Position numbers and translations under genes: made by a program
Assembly: GCF_910596095.1 (NCBI RefSeq)
Contig: NC_056545.1
Coordinates: 26,373,067-26,437,066, forward strand
DNA length: 64,000 nt
Reading direction: 5' to 3'
Source: Thunnus maccoyii
Taxonomy: Eukaryota; Chordata; Actinopteri; Scombriformes; Scombridae
Shown: positions 53,540 to 64,000 of the stretch, piece after piece
Layout of the letters: the number at the start of each line of letters is the position of its first letter
Numbering within the stretch: the first letter of the stretch is position 1
The notes under the pieces: generated by a model
What the model was told of the DNA's origin: nothing
Database searches by the model: none
What the model saw: the letters and a program-made list of their open reading frames with translations, nothing else

Positions 53540-56500
53540 AATATGGCACTGCAGGGAGTTTTAATAAACCTCTGCTGTTCCCCAACAATACTGTTTCTAG
53601 ATCTCTTGAGTTTTCTAACTTTGTTTTTTACACAATATTTAATGAATTAAACATGCTGTTTGTGCAAACACGTCCACTTGAAAAGCTCAACAAAACTGTA
53701 TCTAGTTTCAGTCAGCAATGTCAAAAAAGGTCCACTAGATGGCAACAAAATCCAAATAAAAAATCCTGTACTTAGTGTGGCATTTTTAATGAATTTGCAT
53801 ATAATATCAATTAAAAATTCTCAGGAACTTGTTGTCAGTCGGTTATACTGTAGTATTTATGGCAAGATAAGTCACTTACAAGCTCTAAATGTATGTCATT
53901 CATTGGGAAACCAGATTTGACCTCCCTACTGTAGTACTTGAATCCTGTTTTTTCAGTACACAGAGGTTTGCCATCTCCTACATATATTTAAGAAAAGTGC
54001 AAAGACAGCATCAGGCCCAAACTTCTTCTTGATCTAAGATCAAATTTATTTGTCACTCTGTAGACTAGTATGTGTGACCAGCATGACGAACCAGTGACAA
54101 ACTAGTCTTCCTCCTGCTTGCAAGGAGCAAAGGCCCACGCACAGTCAATTAGTAACTTCCCCTCAACTGTTGTTCAAAGGTTAGGCCATAGTCTACTGCA
54201 AGCCATTGAGGAGTAGTTGTTAAAATAAAATGAAAATTTGGTGTCTCAAGATGATTTGTCTGAACATTATTTTGGATCTTATATTTCATTTAGCATCAAA
54301 GTGTGCTAGACAGACAAAGGATTGTTATAGTTGTAACATTACCAAGTGACCGTGAAAGAGAGAACTGAGTGAACCTGCTAAATGAGACAAGACTCACATG
54401 GTGTGTTATTGCCTTTTAATGCATCTGATGAAGTCATTAATTTACTGTAATAAAACACTCTGTGAAGAGAAGCTTCCAGGACTAATAATAACACATGATA
54501 TTCACACTTAGCGAGATAAAGTCAGAATTACAGACAAAAAGAGACTGACAAATAACAGAAAGATGTTTGTGTCATATGTCTTATTAAGGTGGATCAGGGA
54601 GGAACAGTGGAGAGAGAGAAAGAGAAAGAAAGAATCAATCTTGGTTCCACTGTTACACTTTGACCCATCAGTTTATGTGACCTGCCCTGATATTCTTACC
54701 CAAACACTAACCATCTCACTCCTCAAACCTAAACCTAATCAACCCAACCAACACTGCAGGTCACAGAATCTGATGATACGCTGTCTCACCGGATCCAAGT
54801 GTCAGTCTCTCTCAGTCCTCCCTGATGGGATCCTCCCAGCCGCTGGAAGACACAGAGCTCCCATCTGTGCCTAAATTCTTGCCAAAGCACTGGAGTGCAC
54901 TAACGGTCAAAAATCTGTAAAGGAGACAGTTACCTTTTTGTAAGCTTCATCTCATTTGCTAAACATATCCCGGTCCAGGCGTGACTGCTCATCTGTCGGC
55001 CTCAATTGACTCTTCCTGGTGGTGCAGGGGATGAGCTACGGTAAATGGAGATGGGGACATCTTGTTGGAGAGTTTATAAGGAAAGACAAGGGCAAAGGGT
55101 TCACAGCTACCAGGGCTGCTCTTCATTTTGCACAGAGCCTGAGGCTAATCTCAGCCTCAGCGGGCCTGTGTGAGATCCTTGCAGAGAGTCCGAAGGCCAC
55201 TCTTTTATCGTGACACACATGGCTTCTCTGTGAGTGTCTGTGTCTTGTGTTTCCTCAGTCGGTGAATCCATGGCAACAGCAGCGTGAATGGTCTATTCAG
55301 GTCGGCCTCCACTATACCCGCTGCCTCTGAAACTATAGATCAGCAAACAAATTGCATAGCTGGTTTCATCCACCCACATGATAAGTAGCTGTTATTTTAT
55401 TATACATGATTGCTATTTTTCTTATTTATTTATTCTCAGGGAAAGAAGATGTAATTGTCTCCTGTGAAACTCTTTCATTCATCATCTGGAGTGCAAAACA
55501 AATCAGAAATCCAAATATTGCATTTTTATGGGGTTTATTCACATAAACATTTGTGTTGTAATAATCAAGCCTTTTAGATGTAGCAGCCTCTATTTTTGTA
55601 CATGATAAACAAGATGTAACAGATAAACAAAGGGGTTTTAAACAAATTCAATAACATGTAGAATTCTGTAACCTGAATTTTGCTTAGTCAACATATGCAG
55701 AAAATCTTTCTTGACCGTCTCTGTAAATTATATACCCTACCCCCAACACTTCCCCTTAACATTTGATTGTGAAATGTTTCAGTCTTTTTTTCTTTTTCTT
55801 TTTCTTTTTTTTTTTGTGAGTAGGTTTGACCAGAGCGTCCGTCTGGATGAATCACAGTCCAGATGTTGTCTAAGGACTCTGATGCTCTTAGTAGAATACA
55901 TTATTATGATGCCAATGAAATTAGCAAACAACATTTCAGGCCCAGCATAACATAACTTGAAATTTAATGTGAATGAACTTTATTTGTTGCCTGACAACTA
56001 ATCAGCAATAAGATTATCTCTATGTATATGGACACTTGTCATTTGGAAAAGCAGCTGGTGGGAATGAGTCCTATGATGTTATGATGTTGGAGCTTATCCA
56101 TCAAAAATTGAAGATGGATGTTGTGGACTTCTGGAATAAATTCTGTGTTGACACCTGATGTACTTGTTCATGTCATTTATGTTCAAAACACTGTTTAGAG
56201 TAGATTTTGACTTTTTGGATTTTGATTTTTTAAACATGGCAATTGCCTTATTTTCAATATTATTATTTGGTAGATATTAACACAATAAAAAATTGTGTAA
56301 AATTGGCAATCTGGTTTGCAGTGTTACTTTCTTATATCTCCCCCAACTTTTATATAGGAAAACAACAATAATCTTGTCAGATGACAGTCGTTTGGACAAA
56401 TTATCTATTAAATAAGGGCCTATGGGCTGAAGTGTCTGTATATTAGGGTACCTTTGCAATGAAATGTTTGGGGATCTTGTATGCAATCCTTGGACATCGC

Positions 56501-57115
56501 AATGTGTGACTGACCAAAACTTCTTACTAATTTTCCTGCAACCATGCACGCTATTCTGCAGAAGCCATATTTGCTAGCTCAGCAATATGACATCTCTGCT
56601 AAAGGGTCATAATGCTTTCCCAGCATTCAGTTTTAGATTGAGCAACAAGGTTACTCCTGCCAACGGAAACTGTGGATGTAAAAAAGGGAAATGATGACTT
56701 GGATTCACACTCCACCCGACAGATGTTGCATAATGCTGACCAAAACGGATTAAATCTGCTTATATACGTTAATGAAGATTTTATGATTTCATACGATTAT
56801 CATTTCTCAGATTGTATTGACAAAATTACATTTGAGAGCAAGTTGTTTCTTACATTTGAAAAAAATGGTGTAAGAAGGATGATTTCATTTTAATCATATT
56901 TAGCTTTGCTTGCAAGCTTTGAAATGGCACCTGCTTATCTACTTACGTCACGAGGACGGTAGTAATAAAAGCTGCAGTACATCAGTAAAGATACACTAAC
57001 GCACACATACCGCTTGAACATATTTCTATACATTCATACGGGTTTTCATTGGCATTGACTGCAGTGTGGGTGAAAGTTCATTCATTTAAAGTGGAACCGT
57101 GCAGACTACACTGCA
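53540..57115. other. Gene-free stretch upstream of cltc
   Basis: Mostly AT-rich with nothing recognisable. A block at about 54.65-55.35 kb has clearly higher GC and fewer stops than its surroundings but no protein family that I can name (see findings). A pyrimidine run lies near 55785-55817. Confidence 0.5.
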
Positions 57116-57116
57116 T

Positions 57117-57136
57117 ATTTAATAATAATAGTAATC

Positions 57137-57202
<66 letters not shown>

Positions 57203-57205
57203 GTA
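57117..57205. repeat. (AAT)n microsatellite
   Basis: About 25 AAT/TAA units, the first few imperfect (GTAATCG), roughly 0.9 kb upstream of the cltc start codon. Confidence 0.95.
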
Positions 57206-57759
57206 AGAGTTAAGGTGAAAAAGATGAAAAAAGCCTTCCTGAATACAAGGGTTTTTAGGCCTTCAAAAAAAAAAAAAAGAGTCTAGGGTCTGTGTTGTCC
57301 TCAGATGGTTATTTTATTTACCACTAATGTCTAGTGAAAAGCAAAGAAATCAAGGTGACTTATGATTATACGATGATATTGAATGCGAGGCGACTGTGAG
57401 CATATCATTTAAATACAATAAATGTTGAATAGCTGATTGAGTAGCCTGCAAGAAAAAAGTTGAATTTCTGACTTGAGTTGAGAGCGATCTGATTGGCTGA
57501 GAGGAACAAGTGTACAATACGTAAGTCTGACGTTATTTTACAAAGACGAATGATGTGGCAAAAATCAAAGGGCGAATGGAAAGAAAGTAGTTCCAGGTTT
57601 ACATTTTGTTCGTATTTATTTTTATGTTGAGGTCTAGTGTCACTGTTTGGTATTGCAAAGACAATATTAAATCCTGTGAATAGAACAGTGAAATAGTGAT
57701 TATACATGTCTTAATGTACTATCAAAGAAGTGTGACTACGTATTCATCCGCCTTGTTGA

Positions 57760-58061
57760 GTGCACTTCCATTTCCGGGATGTTTTCTCCGCTGACCAACC
57801 TCCACCGCCATTGCAGGTCCGGGGAGTCGGTGTAGTGGCAGTCAGTCGTTAGCCAGGGGGAAAGCCCGCAAGGTAACAGTCAAGGGACGAATATAAAAGC
57901 AACATCACACCGACAGCACGTTTTAAAACTAGGCTTTGAGTTAATTCATTTGGACTTTAGACTAGAGACTCCCTGGCTGTCCGGCTCGGACCTGAGAGAA
58001 GAAGCCGTAGTTTGTTAGCATCAGAAGAAACCGGAGGAGAGTCAGAGAGAGAGGAACCGCC
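57760..58061 (+). promoter_or_regulatory. cltc: cltc promoter and 5' UTR
   Basis: GC-richer than the flanks. TATAAAA lies at 57892-57898. Upstream are a TTCCGGG ETS-type site (about 57771) and ACCGCCATTG, a YY1-type site (about 57806). The last two would fit a TATA-less start near 57.8 kb instead, so two start modes are possible. If transcription starts upstream, GCAAGGTAAC near 57870 could act as a leader splice donor. The 5' UTR ends in ACCGCC directly before the ATG, an ideal Kozak context. Confidence 0.5.
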
Positions 58062-58103
58062 ATGGCTCAGATCCTGCCTATTCGCTTTCAGGAGCACCTG
58101 CAG
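58062..58103 (+). CDS. cltc: Clathrin heavy chain 1, first coding exon (partial gene)
   Basis: The exon encodes the 14 residues MAQILPIRFQEHLQ and ends at a GTATGT donor. This is the exact invariant N-terminus of vertebrate clathrin heavy chain 1, the start of the beta-propeller terminal domain that binds clathrin-box adaptors. Clathrin heavy chain (about 1675 residues) forms triskelia for coated pits and vesicles and stabilises mitotic spindle fibres. The start context is optimal. The rest of the gene lies beyond the right edge: I searched the following 5.9 kb for the next exon (LQNLGINPANIGF) and did not find it. The only alternative is a lineage-specific second cltc copy, which the first exon cannot separate. 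Confidence 0.93.
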
Positions 58104-61100
58104 GTATGTGGTTGAATGAATGGTTTAATCGTTGGGTAAAGTTCCATGAGATTTCCCAGTGGCGTCAAGAGACTTTCTTAACACAAAGTAAAAGATTGCT
58201 AACAAAGCTAAATTAGCAGTTGCGAGCTAGGCTAGCTAGCTAGCCTGGCAGGGTGGATGACGTTTATCTTAGTTAGCATCTAGCCGTCTTGCTAACACTC
58301 TTGACAAGCCACCCTTGTTCGTGATATAGTGTTAAATCGCGAAAGATAGAAGATACATAAGTTATGCCGTTAAGTCATAACCAGAAACGTCGTGTTAAGC
58401 TAAGCCTTATATAAGTTTCCTATAAGAAACATTATCAGATAAAGTGTTCGTTTTCTCGGAGTAAGATTACAGACTGCTAACTTACAGCTACTGTTCACTG
58501 TCAATGCCGCGGTAAGTATGATTGTAAGAACAACTATTCATTTAATAGGTGTTCAGTATCTTTCTTACATCACCTGCCATTACATGGTAACGTGACAGTA
58601 ACATAAAATTTGAAAAATATTTAACTTTTACTGTTATAACGTATTCATGTGCGTTGATATGCCCTAAAATATGAATCGTCTTATTACTTCAAAGGTGATT
58701 ATCCGATCACAGGAGGATATCACGTTGGCTAGTTGTAGAAATGGTCATGTGGTGTGTGTGTTGACTTGTCAAATAGCTATCCATGTTGAATGACCAAAGT
58801 TTTATTGAGGGTCAAACATTTACTGAGAATTAATGTGGGTTTCTGTTGTGTCTTGAGGCGAACTTTCCCCTCGATATGGCGGTAATACAGCTGGTATTAC
58901 CCATCTTTGTGATATTAAAAGAAACAAACAGGTGTTTTCCTTTATTATGCAGCCCTATCCCTAATTTAAATGGCCACACCTTTACTATAACCCCAATAAA
59001 ACTGCCAGCTGGTTCGGGTTGAGGAAGCAGAAACATTCATGCCCCTCCAAGCTTGTGGATCCAGTCTGGAGTGCTGACTTTCAAGCTGTAATGAATAAAT
59101 CATAGTGACTTTGGTGTTTCAGTCAAGCTTCAAATGAGAAATGTGATCTGCCTACCTCTTGGCTTCAAGAAAATCATTTGTTTATTCAAGCTTTTTATTT
59201 TTTTTCTAACCTGGCCTGAACATTGCTTTGGGCCTAAATGTAATCAATTTATTTGTGATCCAGGCTGTTCTTAATGGTTCTCTAGTTTTCCTTAATTTCT
59301 GAGAGACTCTGTCTCTCTTCTGCACTTAGTAATGATAACAGTGTTTTGACTGATCCCCAAAGAGATCGGAGGTCAGGGTCAGTACCATTGGAGTAGATTG
59401 TGACTTTCGGCATCTTGTCCAGTAACAGTTCAGTAGAGTGGAAGTTTGAACCCAGGTCACCTGGTCTTATTGTTTTTTCCTGCTGTTCAGAAACTATTAC
59501 CCTTCTGATAGATCTTGTGAGAAAAGCATGGTATTGTTCTTGTTCTAAGCAGGTGTATGCTGTAGACTTTTTTTTTCAGACTTTTATTTGCCGTTCATGA
59601 TGTTAAAACGAGAGATGAGTAACAGTTCCTCGGAAATTCATTAAAGTCACAGTGCAGTACAGCATCTGTGTTATTGCTATCTTAGTTCCTGTGACAGTAA
59701 TTGATGAGTTAATATATAGGCCTACCACAAGAGATTGTATGGAGGTTGAGCTTCACAAAACTCTGCAAATGTCTTTTGTGCATACAGTTACATGAAATGA
59801 TTATGGAATGATTTTGGACTCCTTTGTTAAGTCCTCATTACAGGAGTGGGAGTGAAAATAGAGAGCAATCCAGAAGTGATGAATTACTGTTAATGCTGTG
59901 CATTAAAATTGAAGTAATATTTTATCTTTGACCAAGGGAAAGGCTTTTGAAATCATGTCCTGACACTATATCTTTGCAAGGAAATTGTACTGGTAGCTTT
60001 TAAATTGAAATGTAAGATTTCATGCATGAAACCAATATATTTCACATGAAACTTCAGACAGCTTCTTGTCATTCATACATGTTGATATGTTTTACTTTTG
60101 TGCATTTTTTTCATAATAATACAATAATTTATTGTACAGCACTGTAGTGCTCAGTGATAAGAACTGCCAAGCTGTGACTGAAGCATGCTTTCCCAGATTT
60201 GTGTCATTGGCTCGTCACAAGGTCATGTTGTGTGACTAATCAACTCCCAAGGGGTCTCCAGCAACTATCACTAATGCATGGCCTGCATATGTTGTTTCAT
60301 GCATGTTTCACAGTATGCATCACTTGTGCAGATCATGCAGAATATTGGAGCTGGATGATATGACCTAAAATCTATATCAGGATAAATTGTTGCTTTACTT
60401 CACATTAGTGAAGTAAAGTGAAGTAAACTAGTGTTCTTTGTTGTGTTGGTTCATTTCTGATTGTCCTGAGGGCTTTGTCCATTAATCTTGATGCCTGTCA
60501 GTTTGTCAGGTACTATGAGATTCTGACCTGCTTCGTCACAAGAGCACCAGGGAAGCAGGAAGGAAGTTCTCGCAGCTCATTGGTACAATAGAGTCACATG
60601 ACCCTGGAGAGACCAATCTGACATCAGCTCATGGTTTCTGCATTGGTGCTGTTATGATTTTTCACATAGCTATTATATCATGCAGGCTCAGCAAGGCAGG
60701 TTTGGATACAACAGTTTTTTCAACCAGCCATGTTTGATTCAGTATTTCTATGTAAATTATACCTGATTCATTTATTATTTTGATCACCCACCATATTGCA
60801 ACTCTGCAAACAAGATATCAACAGAACCACTGTTTTTAATGTCCTCTTAACATGAAAGCTACTATGTCATCATTTTTGACCATATCATTATTTTCATCCT
60901 AACTATATTTTTAAAGTCATGCTTCAATAAAAAACAACAATTTGAGATACTTAAAACTTTACTCAAATAGATTGATAAGGTGAATTCAGAGCTTGGGTCT
61001 TGTCATTGAACAGATTATATTCTTTTAAGCTTTCTTTGGGGCAATTAGAGGTGACGCTGAGATTGTTTTGTGCATTTAGTTTCAAGAAAATCTCTCATTT

Positions 61101-64000
61101 GCACAAAGTCTTGTAATACAGCTGCATTACAGCTAATTCCTAGTTTGAAAACAGTCTGACAGGCTAGTATATGAAGGTGTCTTGAGAGCTTCATATTAAT
61201 CAGTGTAATGGCAAGTCTTCCCTGAAGCTGTCCATCTATATGTGATTGTGAACAACTACAGAGAAGTATCTAGGGCTGGGTGATAACTTAAGTGTCTGTC
61301 ATTTAATTGAACAAGTGGTAAAATTGTGATAAAACTCTCAAAGAAATATTATAGTTTTACACAAGTCTGTCACCACATGTGGATGAACATTAAATATGGT
61401 CAAATATGTCAAAATGAACATAATGCTAATGAGTAATTTTTTTGTATCCATCTTTTATCAAAACTGAAGCTCACATGGATGATTCTTACATTGACATTTT
61501 ATACGGGATTTAGATTTTTCTGGAGCTAGTGGAAAGCTGATTTAAAGTCATAAAAGCATTTATCTCAGTCTTCTTCCTCCACCTCTCCCTCCTTCCTTGT
61601 GCCTTTGCAGTTGTGTGTCCTCTGTCATCCGGTCAACTTGCACAGCTTGCATTTTTATATATCATCCATTTATATAGTGTAGAGTAGACTCCAGAAAGAA
61701 CCTTATTGCTCACATGTCTAGTAAAATGCTTTCTTAGCACCTCACACCTTTTCACACAGTGTAGTATATACACTCAGTTTGCCATACACTCCACTTTGTA
61801 AACTTTTCCTGAGAGTACGGATGTGTATTTTATCAGTACTGGTATCAATACTGGTACTGCTTGTGGATGTGTTGTACCAGTGCAGCCACAATATAATTGC
61901 ACAATGTTAATGAGCACATCATCATTACGAAACAGTTTCAGGGAAAAATTATTTTAACAGTCAGCAAACATAAAATTATGTAAAGTTGAATGAATGAATG
62001 ACATTCAACTACTAATAGCAGTGCCTACAGGCCAGGAGGTTATCTTTGTGTTATGGTTCTGACCAATCAGGGACTGGTATCAATTCATGACTGGTTCTGG
62101 ATACTCATCTATTCCTGGAGGTTAGCGGTCTGTAATCTTTAATAATGGCTCTTGGATCTTGATGTAATGAAAACATGGTGCCCATTCTTTGTTGACAAAG
62201 GCTTGTCTTGCAAATTGTTATTTAGTATGCAGAGTTTGACAATCAAAGTTTCCTTTCCGGTGCCAAATTTCTGGTGCACTGTTGATGATTTGTGGGGGGA
62301 AAACAAAAATATTTAGTTTGTTGACTCAACAAAATATTTCACATACAAGTCCATAATGACATGTTGAAACACTGGTAATTTACTTTCTGTATATATATGG
62401 ATGGTTTTGTAAGTATACACAATAATATGTCATGTTTACAAAATATCTCATCAGGGTAAACCAACTACAATACACTCACTAAGAAACATTTTGTTAAATA
62501 TGTAATATGTAGGTCACATTTTGGAGGCAGGGGTCTGTTTGTCCAAATATTTGTCTATTTGTCAAGTGGGAACAGTGTCCCTAGATCCCAACAGTTACCT
62601 TTGTCAATGAAAAAGACCCCAGCTGTTAAAAAGAAAAAAAATCTCCTTAAAGACCATGTTTTGGAAGGTGAATGACCATGGTGCCATTATTTATGGAAAC
62701 CACTGAGCAAATTTTACATATTTTGCCCAGAACACAAATATGAAGACAATAAAAAATATGTGTAGTTGGAAGTCATGTTCATTCAAATAAATGTTTGTGG
62801 TTTGAGAACAGACTGAGTTTCCGGGAAAAACTCTGATAAAGATGTGACTTCAAGTCTTGCAGAACTGACACGAAACACATATAATTCAGATTTCTTTTCA
62901 GTAGTATTTGATAGTAAATTCAATCTGTTCACGGTACTTACCATTACATCCCCACTGTTTGCCCGGAGGGAAGGGCATTCGTTTATTGTGTCAAGCTCTC
63001 TAAATATCACCCTGCAAGGTTTGCATATTGCACTTTGAACTGTGCTAGTATCTGACCAGCTGATATCTCGTGACAGCCTGGTGAGGATACAGATCTGCTG
63101 AACACTTGACATTCTGCAGTTATGTCGAAGTGTAAGATAATGCGTGCATTCGGGAGAAAAAGGAAACTGCAGTCCTAAAACCACCTCAGCAGAACTGGTC
63201 CGGAGTGGAGATGGATGGGCTCCAGAAATGCATGCATTCCTTCCTTCTTCCTCCACCCTCTCTTTATCTAACAGTAAAGGCACCCACTTGCTCCTCACCC
63301 CTGGGCTGGTCACATGTCCCCCACCAGTGTCACATGGTAGTGGAGGAGGCAGCACTGGGCAGGCCTGTTGTTTCAGTCCTGATAGACAATGGGTCCCTGG
63401 TTTCCTGTTGTGGAACACTGCAATGAAGTGCTGCAAGCCTCAGCACATTACATAGCACATCCTTCCCCGCTCTGCCTTGCACTATACATGTACTGGACAG
63501 ATACAGGGATTTTTTCTGCTGAGCAAGATGCTGCTTTCCTTTGAAGGAAAGTGCATACAGGTTAAATCAACAGATGGGACTGTGGTTGTCAGGAATAGTT
63601 CAGATCTGCTTGCTGATTGCTTATCTCTGTAAGATTTCAGCAGCAACCATCAGCTTAATTATGAATTTTAATTAGATTTTACTTGGTTTGACATTGATTC
63701 CTTATGAGAGAGCGTAGTGTCTTCTGAGCTGTGTGACTGTCTACTGTGGATCAGTTCAGATGAGTAAGAACATCCCCTCTAGGGTTGATCTGTGAGATAT
63801 TGGCATTGATTGCAAGGAAGCTATGAAGGTTCCACATGCTGAAGAAAAACACAAAGATGTTCAAATCATTTTACTCCAAAACAAATGTTACATATGTTCC
63901 ACAGTTAAGTTGAAGTAATTTGTTGCCATTCCCGTAAATGATTCCAGACACCAGGAAACATTGTTTCGAGTTTATTAATAAATCTGGACAGATACCAGGG
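58104..64000 (+). other. cltc intron 1 (incomplete)
   Basis: At least 5.9 kb. Contains GCTAGC-rich palindromes near 58.22-58.25 kb, two short segments near 60.35 kb and 61.27 kb (GGCTGGGTGATAA and GCTGGATGATATGACC) resembling the left end of a common fish DNA-transposon family, and a 217-codon open frame on the minus strand at 62783-63436. No cltc exon was recognised. Confidence 0.6.
62783..63436 (-). other. Unassigned 217-codon ORF antisense to cltc intron 1
   Basis: The longest open frame in the window that is not explained by a recognised gene. The predicted product is Ser/Cys/Pro-containing with no signal peptide, membrane segment or domain that I recognise; CKPCRVIF and ILTRLSRDISW are its most protein-like pieces. 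A perfect GTAAGT donor sits inside it on the same strand (about 62934-62939), so the real exon, if any, may end there after GDVM. It could equally be a chance ORF in a GC-richer patch, or exon material of an intronic antisense transcript. I do not call it a gene. Confidence 0.2.

Overview
The window is nuclear DNA from a ray-finned fish, most likely a percomorph teleost. The evidence is the set of short-intron vertebrate genes with standard GT-AG splice sites, together with several repeat types I recognise from teleost genomes: short mariner-like MITEs, LINE 3' tails, and the CA, CT and AAT microsatellites. All gene models were spliced by hand from the sequence; each closes in frame and agrees in length with its family.

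Layout. Positions 1-2430 look like the 3' end of an unidentified plus-strand gene. From 2.4 to 14.1 kb I found no gene, only one dispersed repeat and a possible conserved element. ruvbl2 (AAA+ ATPase, minus strand) runs from 14.1 to about 20 kb with 13 coding exons and one leader exon. Two TRIM-type RING E3 ligases follow, head to head: TRIM-A (minus, 23.3-27.8 kb) and TRIM-B (plus, 32.2-36.4 kb). Their five internal exons have identical sizes and phases, so they are an inverted duplicate pair. Next come atp5mg (mitochondrial ATP synthase subunit g, minus, 38.3-42.7 kb), whose intron 2 holds several repeats including a MITE nested in another repeat, and a four-PDZ scaffold gene, probably pdzd3/nherf4 (minus, 45.4-48.8 kb). 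From 49 to 57 kb there are only repeats and unremarkable DNA. The promoter and first coding exon of clathrin heavy chain (cltc, plus) begin near 57.8 kb, and its first intron fills the rest of the window.

The genes are not one pathway. They cover chromatin remodelling and R2TP assembly (RUVBL2), ubiquitin signalling and possibly innate immunity (the TRIM pair), respiration (ATP5MG), scaffolding of membrane transporters (PDZD3) and endocytosis (CLTC). The places most worth a second look are the TRIM pair with an ISRE-like site beside the TATA box of TRIM-A, three tiny mariner MITEs around and within that pair, a nested MITE whose empty site is present elsewhere in the window, and an unexplained 217-codon antisense ORF in cltc intron 1. 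I saw no LTR or viral element, tRNA, rRNA or CRISPR array.
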